A DNA stretch of 64,000 nucleotides from Desulfitobacterium sp050251735 (GTDB taxonomy: Bacteria; Bacillota; Desulfitobacteriia; Desulfitobacteriales; Desulfitobacteriaceae): contig JBFWMF010000009.1 of NCBI GenBank assembly GCA_050251735.1, forward strand, positions 66,751 to 130,750. Reading direction: 5' to 3'. Made by a program: the position numbers and the translations under genes. Position 1 is the first letter of the stretch. Each line of letters starts with the position of its first letter. Below the pieces are notes generated by a model. That model had not been told where the DNA came from. It did no database searches and worked only from the letters and a program-made list of their open reading frames with translations. Below, piece by piece: positions 26,551-35,279 of the stretch.

Positions 26551-27702
26551 CTATGCTAGTTTTAAGGATTTGTTATAGCAATCAACGGCTGCTTCATAAT
26601 CAAAAAGGTGATCATAGATGTTACCGAGCAACGCCCATCCTTCCGAATGCTCTGGGTTGATTTTCAGTAAACGATAGAGAATTTCAATCCCGCTCTCCCA
26701 ATTCCCTTTCTGGGCATAACAGACAGCTAGGTTATATAAAATTACCGGATTGGCTTGGGCTAAGTGAAGTGCTTCTTGATAATATTCCGTAGCTTTTCTG
26801 GTTCTTCCCAGCTGAACAAGGGTATACGCCATATTATTGAGTAAAACGGGATCCTTCTGACATAAGCTTTGAGCACGTTCTTGTAGTTTTAGCGCTTCAA
26901 TTGATTGACCTAGGTTTTGATAAACAGCCGCAAGATTACATAAAGAATCATAATGAGCTGGATCATGTTTTAAAACCTGTCGATATAAGCGAATTCCCTT
27001 TTTATGCTCATTAATTTGGATATAGCAATAGGCTAAACGCGCTTTGAGATCCGGATAATAATCGTAGCGAAGAGCTTTTTCAAAACTGTGAATAGCTTGG
27101 GACATCTGCTCTAATTGCAGATGAGCTTCGCCTTTCATTTCCCAATACAGAGAGTTATGGGGCTTCAGTTCGCAACAACCTTGAAAGCAGCATAAAGCTT
27201 CGTAAATTTCACCATGCAAGGAATAAATTGTTCCCAGACGGTAAATAGTTTCAGCCTTCTTCGGATTAGCACGAATTGCCTTGCTCAGAGCATCAACAGC
27301 TCCCTGCCAATCCTCCTTTTCCAGTAGACAATCCGCCTGTAACTCGAGGCATTCTGAAAGCTCAGGTGCCGCAGCTAAGGCTTTATTCAAGCATACTAAG
27401 GCTTCTTGGATCAAGCCCTGACCCATATAACAGCGAGCCATTAAGTATTGAATTTCCCCCTCATGGCGGTCATACCTACCCCAGATTCGTTCTAAATAAT
27501 CCCGAGCTTCTTGAAAGGCCTGCAGGTCAATAACATGCTTAACCACCTCAAATTGAGGCTTCTCCGCATCTTGCTGCAACAACGCTAAACAATGTTCTAA
27601 GGATTTACTGTCGTTACCGCTAAATAGCCAAGGGGAATGCTTCAGTCGGTTAAGCCATGAATACTCTCTTAGCGGTTTTTTCTCCGTAGCCAGAGGAAAC
27701 AT
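26551..27702 (-). CDS. Tetratricopeptide-repeat protein
   Basis: A 383-residue soluble protein built of about nine TPR units, for example AIYRL-type and AxxxFxxAL patterns such as GQSIEALKLQERAQSL and GRTRKATEYYQEALHLA. TPR arrays mediate protein-protein contacts; no enzymatic domain is visible. The ATG at 27702 is chosen because AAAGGAG lies nine bases upstream; 29 in-frame codons before it lack a ribosome site. It stands alone. Partners cannot be deduced. Confidence 0.85.
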   Translation of the reverse strand: MFPLATEKKPLREYSWLNRLKHSPWLFSGNDSKSLEHCLALLQQDAEKPQFEVVKHVIDLQAFQEARDYLERIWGRYDRHEGEIQYLMARCYMGQGLIQEALVCLNKALAAAPELSECLELQADCLLEKEDWQGAVDALSKAIRANPKKAETIYRLGTIYSLHGEIYEALCCFQGCCELKPHNSLYWEMKGEAHLQLEQMSQAIHSFEKALRYDYYPDLKARLAYCYIQINEHKKGIRLYRQVLKHDPAHYDSLCNLAAVYQNLGQSIEALKLQERAQSLCQKDPVLLNNMAYTLVQLGRTRKATEYYQEALHLAQANPVILYNLAVCYAQKGNWESGIEILYRLLKINPEHSEGWALLGNIYDHLFDYEAAVDCYNKSLKLA

Positions 27703-27851
27703 AAGGCGTCGCTCCTTTACCTCGTTTTGAGTATATTTCGAGCGATTGGAATTATTTTCCTTCTTTAAATTCCCTAAACCATCCGTCAAATCATGCCTTG
27801 AATACAGAGAATACCACGCAATCTTAGCTATTAGCCTTATGAATCGTGAAG

Positions 27852-27882
27852 ATAAAGCAAAAAGCGCGTTATTCTAACGCAC
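27852..27882 (-). terminator. Terminator overlapping the fur stop codon
   Basis: On the minus strand GCGTTA-GAA-TAACGC forms the stem and is followed by GCTTTTTGCTTT. The TAA stop of fur is inside the hairpin. Confidence 0.75.
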
Positions 27883-28330
27883 TCTTGCATTTATCGCAAT
27901 AACCATAGAATTTAAGATCATGGTCAATGACATGATAACCATTGCGTTTCTCAATTTCAGCTTCTAAGGATTCCAGTAAATCCTCATCGAACTCAGATAC
28001 CTCACCGCATCGCACACAAATTAAATGGTGGTGGTGATGCTCATCTTGCCGGTTAAATTCATAACGACTGCGACCATCACCAAAATCGTTCTTCTGGAGA
28101 ATTCCAAGCTCCGCAAGAAGATCTAAAGTCCGATAGACAGTGGCCAGTCCTATATCAGGATAGTTATTTTTAACCATCATGTAGGTATCCTCTGCACTCA
28201 GATGTTGATCCTCATGTTCTAAAAAGGCCTTCAAAATGGTTTGTCTTTGCGGGGTTAATTTATAGGAATGATGACGTAAAAGATTACATATTTTCTGATA
28301 CTCATCTTTGCGTTCTTCTAGATTAATCAC
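27869..28330 (-). CDS. fur: Fur-family metalloregulator
   Basis: A 153-residue Fur/PerR/Zur-type repressor. N-terminal winged helix (LTPQRQTILKAFLEHED..HLSAEDTY, IGLATVYRTLDLLAELGIL) and a C-terminal metal domain with DEHHHHHLICVRCG and YGYCDKC, i.e. two CxxC zinc motifs. I prefer the GTG at 28330, five bases after GGGGGAGG; upstream in-frame codons overlap the methyltransferase gene. The exact metal cannot be assigned; a second family member at 44484 is in the zinc operon, so this one is more likely iron or peroxide sensing. Confidence 0.87.
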   Translation of the reverse strand: MINLEERKDEYQKICNLLRHHSYKLTPQRQTILKAFLEHEDQHLSAEDTYMMVKNNYPDIGLATVYRTLDLLAELGILQKNDFGDGRSRYEFNRQDEHHHHHLICVRCGEVSEFDEDLLESLEAEIEKRNGYHVIDHDLKFYGYCDKCKSALE

Positions 28331-28355
28331 CGGCGCCTCCCCCATCATCTCCAAT

Positions 28356-29636
28356 TTAACCACGGTCAAAAACTTCGAAAGCAGCAAACTTCAGATAATC
28401 TGTTTCAGGACTCCCTATGAGCACCGGATGATCCACCCCGGCACGACGAACTTCAATGAGCCGTAAGACCTTTTTGGCATCTACAGCCGCACTTTGCACC
28501 ATCTCCAAAAATTTGTCCATACTAAGATGGTGGGAGCAGGATGCAGTAATTAGAATTCCACCGGGGCGAACAAGCTTTAAGCCTTGCAAATTGATTTCTT
28601 TATAACCGCGGAGAGCGCCTGCTAAAGCCTTACGGTTCTTGGTAAAGGCCGGAGGATCCAAGATGACCACATCCCAGGAATTTCCCTCCTTAACTTGTTC
28701 TCGTAAATAGTCAAACACATTTGCTGTGACAAAATCCGTGCGATGTAAAAAGCCATTTTGCAAAGCATTGTGTCTGGCCATTTCAATGGCTTTTGCCGAG
28801 ATATCCACACTGGTTACTTTTTTTGCCCCAAATAGGCAAGCGTGAAGCATGAAGGAACCGGTATGGGAAAAACAATCCAAAACCTCTGCTCCATCCCAGA
28901 ATGGGTTCTTAACTTCTTTGCCTCGCTGATCAAAGGGGGCACCATCTCTAAGGGTTATTCCGCGTTGCAACCCCCAGCCCTTCATCAATGGTTTAAGAGA
29001 GGCACGATTCTCCCTTTGATCAAAAAAATAGCCGGTTTTTTGACCTTCAGCTACATCTACCGTAATTTTTAGGGAGTTTTCCACTACCGTGATTTGAGTG
29101 TCAAAGGCTTCGCCAATGAAGCCCGCTCTTTGCTCGAGCCCTTCTAATTGGCGTACAGACACATCGCTACGCTCATAGATACCGCGCGGGTTAAATACCT
29201 GTCTTAGAGCAGAATGCAGCCATTCTCTTCTTTTGTCCATCCCTTTGGCAAGGATTTGCACGACCAGGATATCTTCATACTTATCCACGATCACTCCCGG
29301 CAGAAAATCCGCCTCACTATGGATGACTCGGCAGGAGCTGGCTTCGGGTAAGAGCTTTTGTCGTCTTGACCAGGCTTGCTTAACCCGCTGGAGAAACCAT
29401 GCTTGATCGATCACCTCATCCTGATGATAAGAAACTATCCGGACTGTGATTTGTGAGTCGGCGTTATAAAGCCCTTGGGCGAGAAAAAAACCTGCATGAT
29501 TATAGACTTGCACGAGATCCTCTTCATCGCTTGCCTCCCCTTCGATCCTTTGAATCTCGCTTTTATATATCCAAGGATGACCTTGTTCCAATCTTTTGCG
29601 GCGATTGGCTACTAAAAAAACCTTTATATCTGTCAA
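28356..29636 (-). CDS. RlmI-like 23S rRNA (cytosine-C5) methyltransferase with PUA domain
   Basis: SAM-dependent RNA methyltransferase of 426 residues. N-terminal PUA domain (KRLEQGHPWIYKSEIQRIEG), then a Rossmann fold with the SAM motif VLDCFSHTGSFMLHA, EMARHNALQNG and the catalytic-type VVILDPPAFTKN. A conserved SCSHH follows. Matches the YwbD/RlmI group that modifies 23S rRNA C1962. TTG start at 29636; ribosome site is modest (GGGCGG), so it could begin a few codons in. Followed 25 bases later by fur. Confidence 0.9.
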   Translation of the reverse strand: MTDIKVFLVANRRKRLEQGHPWIYKSEIQRIEGEASDEEDLVQVYNHAGFFLAQGLYNADSQITVRIVSYHQDEVIDQAWFLQRVKQAWSRRQKLLPEASSCRVIHSEADFLPGVIVDKYEDILVVQILAKGMDKRREWLHSALRQVFNPRGIYERSDVSVRQLEGLEQRAGFIGEAFDTQITVVENSLKITVDVAEGQKTGYFFDQRENRASLKPLMKGWGLQRGITLRDGAPFDQRGKEVKNPFWDGAEVLDCFSHTGSFMLHACLFGAKKVTSVDISAKAIEMARHNALQNGFLHRTDFVTANVFDYLREQVKEGNSWDVVILDPPAFTKNRKALAGALRGYKEINLQGLKLVRPGGILITASCSHHLSMDKFLEMVQSAAVDAKKVLRLIEVRRAGVDHPVLIGSPETDYLKFAAFEVFDRG

Positions 29637-29694
29637 TGGAGCGTCCGCCCTTTCTATCCCTCAGTATACTCTTTAAAATATAACGCGAAAATTA

Positions 29695-29722
29695 AAGAAA
29701 GGAAAGCTTTTCTGCTTTCCTC
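29695..29722 (-). terminator. Terminator after the YkuS-like gene
   Basis: On the minus strand GGAAAGC-AGAAAA-GCTTTCC is followed by TTTCTTTAATTTT. Confidence 0.8.
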
Positions 29723-29740
29723 AAAGTAAATTTTACTTGA

Positions 29741-29983
29741 TTAGGATAAACGGTCTCTTAAAATTTCCGCGATTTCTTCGGCACTTCGTCCTGCCGCATG
29801 AATCACCGGTACCCGAAATTTTGCTTCATCAGCCAAAATATCTGTTCCATCTCCTTTGACCACAATAGCACTCACATTTCTTAATACATCATCCTCTAAG
29901 GGCATGGTGTGGAATCCGGCTGTATGTAATTCCTGCAATACATTGGTGAGGCCATCTTCGACAGCAATTTTTTTATACATCAT
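29741..29983 (-). CDS. ykuS: UPF0180/YkuS-family protein
   Basis: An 80-residue soluble protein. The pattern KIAVEDGLTNVLQELHTAGF ... AIVVKGDGTDILAD ... VPVIHAAGRSAEEI matches UPF0180 (Bacillus YkuS), whose function is unknown. GGAGG precedes two consecutive ATG codons, so the start is residue 1 or 2. Downstream of the M28 peptidase gene by 62 bases. Confidence 0.83.
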   Translation of the reverse strand: MMYKKIAVEDGLTNVLQELHTAGFHTMPLEDDVLRNVSAIVVKGDGTDILADEAKFRVPVIHAAGRSAEEIAEILRDRLS

Positions 29984-30045
29984 ATCAACCTCCTCACCAT
30001 TATTCTTCCATAACTTTGACCAATCTATGCCGATGAAATTAATAA

Positions 30046-32373
30046 CTAAAATTCGAAAACATCAAGATAAACTTCTTCATAATTTGGTGAGACTTGAGGA
30101 ATCTCGAGGACATAGCGAGGAGATGGGTCAGCCAAGAGGATCTCCACCTTACAGTGAACAATTCCTGGGGCGCTTATCTTCCATTGCACGGCTCCTAAAT
30201 GAGGTGGCGTTCGTTCTAAGGTCAAGGAATAGGTCCCTTTATACTCCTTACCCTCCAGAGAAATTTTACGAGGGAGCTTTGACATAGGTACAAAATCATC
30301 CATCTCGAGGATAGCGAAGGGCTTTTGACTTTCTAACTTTATTTTCACGCTATAGGGTTCACGACTATACTTCATAGACATCTTGAAGTTCAAAATACGT
30401 TCACCCGTATCCATAACGGAGACCCTCACTTGCAAAGGAGCTGTTTCTGTGGGTACGGGTAATTCAAGAGTTCTACGGTCTACTCCCAGTCTTAATCCTT
30501 TTGCATCCAGCCCCTTAACTAAACTAGAGGGCAGGGTATCACTACCGGAGATTCCCAACTTCACAGCCTCCCCATCGCTCCAGATCGTTTGGACCCTAAT
30601 TGGCTGGGGATGGGCTTTGCTATAGCTTGGGATTAAACCAGATCCGAGGATAATACTAACCCCACCTATAAGGGCTGGAAGCCATAGTTTCTGAAGCATC
30701 TTTGCCCAGGGTCTTTTACCTTGCTCAATGACGTACAGTCCCCCTAATAGGACAGGTATAAAGAGCATTCCATAAAGCAAAATAAAGACGAGGGGATAGA
30801 CATGGAGGGTTTCATAAAAACTGGACCATTGCTGAGAATTTAGTAATTCCCAATGAATTTTGTAAATAAAATAAGGGCCGATCAGCACCCAAATCATGCT
30901 GGGAAAATATCGAAATAGGTTAAAACAGATGAGCCAAAAGAGGAAAGGAAACGCCAAATCGATCCGGTAAAGTCCTAGCACAATCGTGAGAAGCAGGAGC
31001 ATCACCGTCCCTACTAACCAATAAAGCTTTCCCTCCTTTGGTCTAGGTAAATCTCTCAGAATCCGGAAGGCGATAACCATAGTACACACAAGCAAAATAA
31101 TTCTTAGAGCTAGAAACACCTCAGGATAAGCTTGCCAAACAAACACTCTTCCTTTTGCGAGTTGCCAAAGCCACTCCCCTATTCCACTCATAAAGCTAAC
31201 GAACACTGCAACTAGGGGAATTCCTATCCCCATAACCGTATATCCTTTAAAATCCCCACTATACAGTGGATCTTGTGTTCTTAAGCTCTGCACTATCGTG
31301 TAAATAGTAAAGAAAATGCCCATGACGAAAAGAAATCTTAACCCTAGGGTCGGGATAATGAATAGATAAGAGCCCAATTGAAAGGGTAGATAATAGGCGT
31401 CCCAGCTCTTTTGCCCACTCCCCGTCATGGAAACCTGTTCAACAAGCTTGGGTATCAATTGCCCCATGGTTTCTAAGCTCTGAAGGGTGACTTTCTCAAT
31501 GCGGTCCTCGGGGCGATGGTAATATCCATCAGCACGTCCGGCGATTCCAAGCCCCAGAGCAGGAATGCTCTGATCTAAAAAAGGACTAAAATCACTATTG
31601 CCGCCTTGGGATCCTTCTCTAGTCATCACGGCAAAATCTCGGCTCACATGGAAGGGAATTTGTTCTTGACGAGAGATGCGCACCACCTGTTGAACCAATT
31701 CTGGTGGAGCGGAGATTTTCCCGGCGATATCTATCTCTAAGGGGGCGCCCACCATGTCCACATTCAACATCCACTGGATAGCGGACATGTCACTCTGAGC
31801 AGTAAAATAACTTGAACCGACCAGCCCACTTTCTTCCGCTCCAAAAAAGACAATCTGGTAACTCTTCTCGTGCTTTTCTTGTCCTAAAACCCTAGCGATT
31901 TCTAACAACACACCCACACCCGAAGCATTATCAACTGCTCCGGGTGCTGATACATCGGCACTATCATAATGTGCTCCGAGCAGGATGGTCTCTGGTTGCT
32001 CTCCCGGTAGTTCGGCAATTATATTGCGGCTACTGATCACTTGTATTCTATTCTCAGGCACGAGTGGGTTATTAGGAACCACAATTTTGCTAAAAGGTTG
32101 TTCCCGTACCTTCCAACCCTGTTGCTCCAAAATATAATATAAATATTGGGCAGCCTTCTGTTCATTTTTACTTCCGGCTGGTCGAGGACCGATATTTTCC
32201 GTCAAATGACGGATATGTTCATAGGCTTTATCTGCTGAAAACTCCGTTACCCCTCTACTTGGCATCGCAGCGACCTGCCCCGCTTGTGGTGATATGTTCT
32301 CCTTGACGGTTAATGAACAAAATAAAAACAGGATTATGACTATCAAGAGAAAGCCATGTCTATTTTTTCTCAT
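30046..32373 (-). CDS. M28-family zinc peptidase with C-terminal multi-pass membrane region
   Basis: A 775-residue membrane protein. A signal anchor (FLLIVIILFLFCSL) is followed by an extracytoplasmic M28 aminopeptidase domain: GAHYDSADVSAPGAVDNASG with metal H and D, FFGAEESGLVGS with the catalytic and metal glutamates, MLNVDMVG, and a later HRPED metal histidine. Residues about 340-590 hold around eight membrane helices, and a beta-rich tail follows. This resembles Fxna/ERMP1-like M28 proteins rather than secreted aminopeptidases. ATG at 32373 (GGCAGGAT upstream) is preferred over 32394. Substrate unknown. Confidence 0.88.
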   Translation of the reverse strand: MRKNRHGFLLIVIILFLFCSLTVKENISPQAGQVAAMPSRGVTEFSADKAYEHIRHLTENIGPRPAGSKNEQKAAQYLYYILEQQGWKVREQPFSKIVVPNNPLVPENRIQVISSRNIIAELPGEQPETILLGAHYDSADVSAPGAVDNASGVGVLLEIARVLGQEKHEKSYQIVFFGAEESGLVGSSYFTAQSDMSAIQWMLNVDMVGAPLEIDIAGKISAPPELVQQVVRISRQEQIPFHVSRDFAVMTREGSQGGNSDFSPFLDQSIPALGLGIAGRADGYYHRPEDRIEKVTLQSLETMGQLIPKLVEQVSMTGSGQKSWDAYYLPFQLGSYLFIIPTLGLRFLFVMGIFFTIYTIVQSLRTQDPLYSGDFKGYTVMGIGIPLVAVFVSFMSGIGEWLWQLAKGRVFVWQAYPEVFLALRIILLVCTMVIAFRILRDLPRPKEGKLYWLVGTVMLLLLTIVLGLYRIDLAFPFLFWLICFNLFRYFPSMIWVLIGPYFIYKIHWELLNSQQWSSFYETLHVYPLVFILLYGMLFIPVLLGGLYVIEQGKRPWAKMLQKLWLPALIGGVSIILGSGLIPSYSKAHPQPIRVQTIWSDGEAVKLGISGSDTLPSSLVKGLDAKGLRLGVDRRTLELPVPTETAPLQVRVSVMDTGERILNFKMSMKYSREPYSVKIKLESQKPFAILEMDDFVPMSKLPRKISLEGKEYKGTYSLTLERTPPHLGAVQWKISAPGIVHCKVEILLADPSPRYVLEIPQVSPNYEEVYLDVFEF

Positions 32374-32540
32374 CAAGATCCTGCCCCTTTTCATTTCTAT
32401 ACTTGAGTATGTCTATGTGAAAAAGAGAAGTTCTATGCCAACCAGATTTTCTCAATTAAGCTCTTTATGCTATAATGTTATAGAAGAATTCATACAATTT
32501 GCGATGAGTGCTTTAGAATTATTTAGGAGTCGAAGAACTT

Positions 32541-33596
32541 ATGAGGAATCGGTTTCTCCCCATCATCCTAATCCTTAGCCTTTTCCTTACAGGCTGCTCT
32601 ATAAATATTAAGAACCTGTTTGTAAAAGAGAACGATGCTCCCGTCTCCAATCTTTCCGCCGAAGCCTTGTATTTTGATGCTAGCAGTGCCCGTGCCAAAA
32701 CCATAGAGCTTATTGATTCTGCCCAAAAGTCAATCTATATCGAACAAAAGATCTTCTCCGATACAGCTCTCAAGGAATTAATCATCAAAAAAGCCGCCAG
32801 CGGCATAGAAGTTCGCATTCTGCTCGACCAATTTGAAACACCGAATAAAGCGACCTTAAATGAGTTCAAAAGCCAGAACATATCTGTACAGTACTATCCG
32901 GCACGTAAAGGTCAAACAAATGAGGTCAAGTTTCTTATTGTGGACTTAAAGGAAGCTATCGTTTATTCATTTCCCTGGACCAGCGAGGGCTTTAAGACCC
33001 ATAATCTTGCTGTTTCTTTAACGGGACGTTCCGTTGCGAAGCTAGCTAATGTGTTTAATCGCGATTGGATTTTCACTACGACCCTCTCCCTCGACCTTCC
33101 CCAAGAGACTGCTTTAGTGGAAGACAGTATTGTTGTGGCAGCCAATGTCAATGTCAAAGCTCAGATCCTTGATCATATCCAGAAAAGTGAGAAAACCATC
33201 TGGGCCACTGTCTCACATGCGACAGATACCGAGATTGTGAATGCCTTCATCGAGGCTGCCGCTAAGGGCCGAGATGTGAAATTGATCGTCGATTCTAATA
33301 TCATGCCTAGCAGTTATCCTGAAACCTTGCTAAAACTCCAAGACGCAGGAGTACAGCTTCGTTATTACAATTCACAGGCTCAGCCTTCCTTGGATTTGAA
33401 TTATGGTATATTCGATGGTAATACCTTTATCTTTAGTAGCTCTGGATGGGGATACAAGGCCTTTGTTATGAACCATGAGCTCTCGATTACTGTTCCCTCC
33501 CCCACCGCCACTCAAGAATTAATCACTCAATTTGATCAAGATTGGGGAAATAGCTCCCCTACCGTTCCCGATCAGAATCCATCTAAAGAAGCCTAG
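32541..33596 (+). CDS. PLD-like lipoprotein with degenerate HKD motifs
   Basis: A 351-residue lipoprotein: signal sequence PIILILSLFLTGC with the lipobox cysteine at 19, then two phospholipase D-like halves (about 55-190 and 205-335). The strand pattern SIYIEQKIF...GIEVRILLDQF and WATVSHATD...GRDVKLIVDSN is PLD-like. The catalytic HxKxxxxD motifs are damaged: the first reads EVKFLIVD (H to E), the second DLNYGIFD (H to D, K to N). A classical phospholipase activity is therefore unlikely. A TATAAT at 32471 lies upstream; ribosome site AGGAGTCG. Divergent from the M28 gene. Confidence 0.85.
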   Translation: MRNRFLPIILILSLFLTGCSINIKNLFVKENDAPVSNLSAEALYFDASSARAKTIELIDSAQKSIYIEQKIFSDTALKELIIKKAASGIEVRILLDQFETPNKATLNEFKSQNISVQYYPARKGQTNEVKFLIVDLKEAIVYSFPWTSEGFKTHNLAVSLTGRSVAKLANVFNRDWIFTTTLSLDLPQETALVEDSIVVAANVNVKAQILDHIQKSEKTIWATVSHATDTEIVNAFIEAAAKGRDVKLIVDSNIMPSSYPETLLKLQDAGVQLRYYNSQAQPSLDLNYGIFDGNTFIFSSSGWGYKAFVMNHELSITVPSPTATQELITQFDQDWGNSSPTVPDQNPSKEA

Positions 33597-33630
33597 GTTC
33601 AAAAAACTAGGCTAAAATGTCCCGTATTCC

Positions 33631-33675
33631 AAAAAGCAAGCCAGATAGGAGACCTCCTATTCTGGCTTGCTTTTT
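33631..33675. terminator. Strong bidirectional terminator between PLD-like and phosphatase genes
   Basis: AAAAAGCAAGCCAGA pairs with TCTGGCTTGCTTTTT, with a TAGGAG/CTCCTA inner stem. A/T runs on both sides serve both convergent genes. The phosphatase stop codon (33657-33659) is inside the stem. Confidence 0.88.
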
Positions 33676-34319
33676 GTGGTGATACCGCTAGTAGATTTTA
33701 TTTCGTCATCTAAATGAGAATGGTCAGCTATCACCAGGGGCTTGATATCACCATCATCATAGAACTCAAAAATATTCACAGCCGTATTATGTTGCCAAGG
33801 GACATCTTCCCATTGTTCTACCGGAATTCCCAATGCCTTCTTCACAATCAACTGCAGAGTCATACCATGAGTGACAATACAAAGTGTTTCCCCCGCATGG
33901 TGTCGGGCTAGCTCTTGAACAAGTAGCCAAGCTCTGTCGGTTACCTCCCACATGGTTTCCCCGCCAGGAATCTGGATCTGGTGAGGCCCTTTATCCCAAA
34001 TCGCAAACAATTCCGGATAGAGCTTCCGCAAATCCCACCAGCTTTTACCCTCCCATTCTCCGAAGGACAATTCACGCAAACCGGGGTGGAGGAAAACCTC
34101 CTGTATGCTCAGTTCCTGACGGATTTCGTCAGCTGTAGCTTGGGCTCGCGGCAAATCACTGGAATAGATTCTCGTAATTCCTTCCCCTTGCAGACGCTTT
34201 CCAAGCTTGCGTGCTTGTAATATCCCTTTTGTAGTAAGCGGTGAATCCAGTGCACCTTGAACACGGCCTTCGATATTCCAGAGGGTCTCACCATGACGAG
34301 TAAAAATAATTTTAGTCAT
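33657..34319 (-). CDS. Histidine phosphatase (phosphoglycerate mutase-like / CobC-like)
   Basis: A 220-residue phosphatase of the branch-1 histidine phosphatase superfamily. Phosphoryl-acceptor motif FTRHGETLWN (His 9), conserved arginine in SSDLPRAQATAD, E in GEWEGKSW and second histidine in IVTHGMTL. Candidates are cofactor-dependent phosphoglycerate mutase-like proteins, alpha-ribazole phosphatase or a broad phosphatase; no cobalamin genes adjoin to favour CobC. ATG at 34319 follows AGGGGGATGT. The last 15 or so residues are variable and encoded by the terminator. Confidence 0.85.
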   Translation of the reverse strand: MTKIIFTRHGETLWNIEGRVQGALDSPLTTKGILQARKLGKRLQGEGITRIYSSDLPRAQATADEIRQELSIQEVFLHPGLRELSFGEWEGKSWWDLRKLYPELFAIWDKGPHQIQIPGGETMWEVTDRAWLLVQELARHHAGETLCIVTHGMTLQLIVKKALGIPVEQWEDVPWQHNTAVNIFEFYDDGDIKPLVIADHSHLDDEIKSTSGITTKSKPE

Positions 34320-34369
34320 ACATCCCCCTAAAGAATTTTTTAATTTGAAGTAATAAGCAAAAAATCAAA

Positions 34370-34402
34370 AATTAAAAAACAATGGTAGGGAAAATCCCTA
34401 CC
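34370..34402 (-). terminator. Terminator of the 6S RNA locus
   Basis: On the minus strand ATGGTAGGG-ATTTT-CCCTACCAT forms a 9-bp stem, followed by TGTTTTTTAATTTTTG. It directly abuts the 3' end of the 6S-like RNA. Confidence 0.85.
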
Positions 34403-34577
34403 ATCCCCGCCTTGCCGTAAAACTCTAGGTTTCTGACCCTGCTCTCGCAGGTGGGTACCCGGATAAATCTTTCCACCTTCCCCACGAAGTGGGGCCTGAT
34501 GTACAGGATCCATCACGACAGCTCCCGTGTCATAAATAGGATCAAAACCAAGATATTCTACGAACAACGCAGGATAC
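34403..34577 (-). ncRNA. ssrS: 6S RNA (RNA polymerase inhibitor)
   Basis: Long rod-like fold typical of 6S RNA, about 175 bases plus terminator. The closing stem pairs AUCCUGCGUUGUUCGUA (34575-34559) with UACGGCAAGGCGGGGAU (34419-34403) over about 14 pairs. A side hairpin CCTGC-GAGA-GCAGG (34451-34438) sits in the 3' part of the expected central bubble, and a terminal arm closes with GATCC/GGATC (34543/34507). A TATAAT -10 precedes it and a terminator follows. A 97-codon frame across the locus reads through the terminator and is rejected. 6S RNA binds sigma-A RNA polymerase. Covariance-model confirmation is missing, so not certain. Confidence 0.72.
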
Positions 34578-34583
34578 ATTTTT

Positions 34584-34589
34584 ATTATA
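34584..34589 (-). promoter_or_regulatory. -10 element of the 6S RNA promoter
   Basis: On the minus strand TATAAT lies seven bases before the predicted start of the 6S RNA. No good -35 box is visible at 17 bases. Confidence 0.6.
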
Positions 34590-34629
34590 ACACTTAAGCT
34601 ATAAAATACACCATGTAAGAGCTGGAAAA

Positions 34630-35127
34630 TCACCTTCGATAAAGCTTGTCTTCAATCTCAGCCAGGCGATCCTGCAGAAGAGCGATGGTCATTTCTTGAG
34701 TTCTTATTCTCCGACGCAGCCCATCCATAAGATGTTCTAGCTCATAAATCTTTTCTTTAAATTCACCTTCGTCGGAATCCATAGTTGAAGTTGTACGAAA
34801 ATCTGGTTCTTGTGCAGGAGCGGGCTCTGGAGCAGACTCGGAATCAGGTGCTGAAGAAAGTTCTGAGATTGGGGTAGAAATGTCATCAGATTTTGCTTCC
34901 GATTTCAATAATTTGAAAATTCCATAACGCGAATTGCGACCAGGATTGATTTCCAGCCAACCTTCAGCGGCTAATGCCTCAAGGGCACGTTTCATCGTGC
35001 TACTGGCCGCTCCTGTCGCTCTTTGAATCTCGGAAAAGGCAATTTCAAATTCTATTCCTTCATTTCTTTTCGACTGTTTCTCAAAAAATTCCTTAAATCG
35101 CTGATTCGTCTTATCTCTTAAGGCCAA
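34630..35127 (-). CDS. Winged-helix plus coiled-coil protein, unknown
   Basis: A 165-residue protein. Residues about 25-75 look like a winged helix (IAFSEIQRATGAASSTMKRALEALAAEGW), comparable to replication or transcription regulators. A Ser/Pro/Glu-rich linker (80-115) leads to a coiled coil (120-163; LRRRIRTQEMTIALLQDRLA). No known family assigned. It lies immediately upstream of the 6S RNA gene in the same direction. ATG at 35127 is preceded by AGGGGAGATGG. Confidence 0.75.
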   Translation of the reverse strand: MALRDKTNQRFKEFFEKQSKRNEGIEFEIAFSEIQRATGAASSTMKRALEALAAEGWLEINPGRNSRYGIFKLLKSEAKSDDISTPISELSSAPDSESAPEPAPAQEPDFRTTSTMDSDEGEFKEKIYELEHLMDGLRRRIRTQEMTIALLQDRLAEIEDKLYRR

Positions 35128-35279
35128 GAAACCATCTCCCCTGCCGGATGATCCGGTAATATCTTAACTCATTATAAACCTAAATTTTAGAAAAATCCAA
35201 TTTCTTTAAACTTAACCCTTTTGAAGCATACTCCGCCATGCACACGCATAGATTCTATTAGTCAAAGGAGGTATGACCT

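Noticed and set aside
29856..30287. 143-codon plus-strand frame
   Set aside because: Runs across two opposite-strand genes (YkuS-like and M28) with no ribosome site; shadow frame.
34340..34633. 97-codon minus-strand frame between the phosphatase and winged-helix genes
   Set aside because: It covers the 6S-like RNA and runs through its terminator; no ribosome site at the start.
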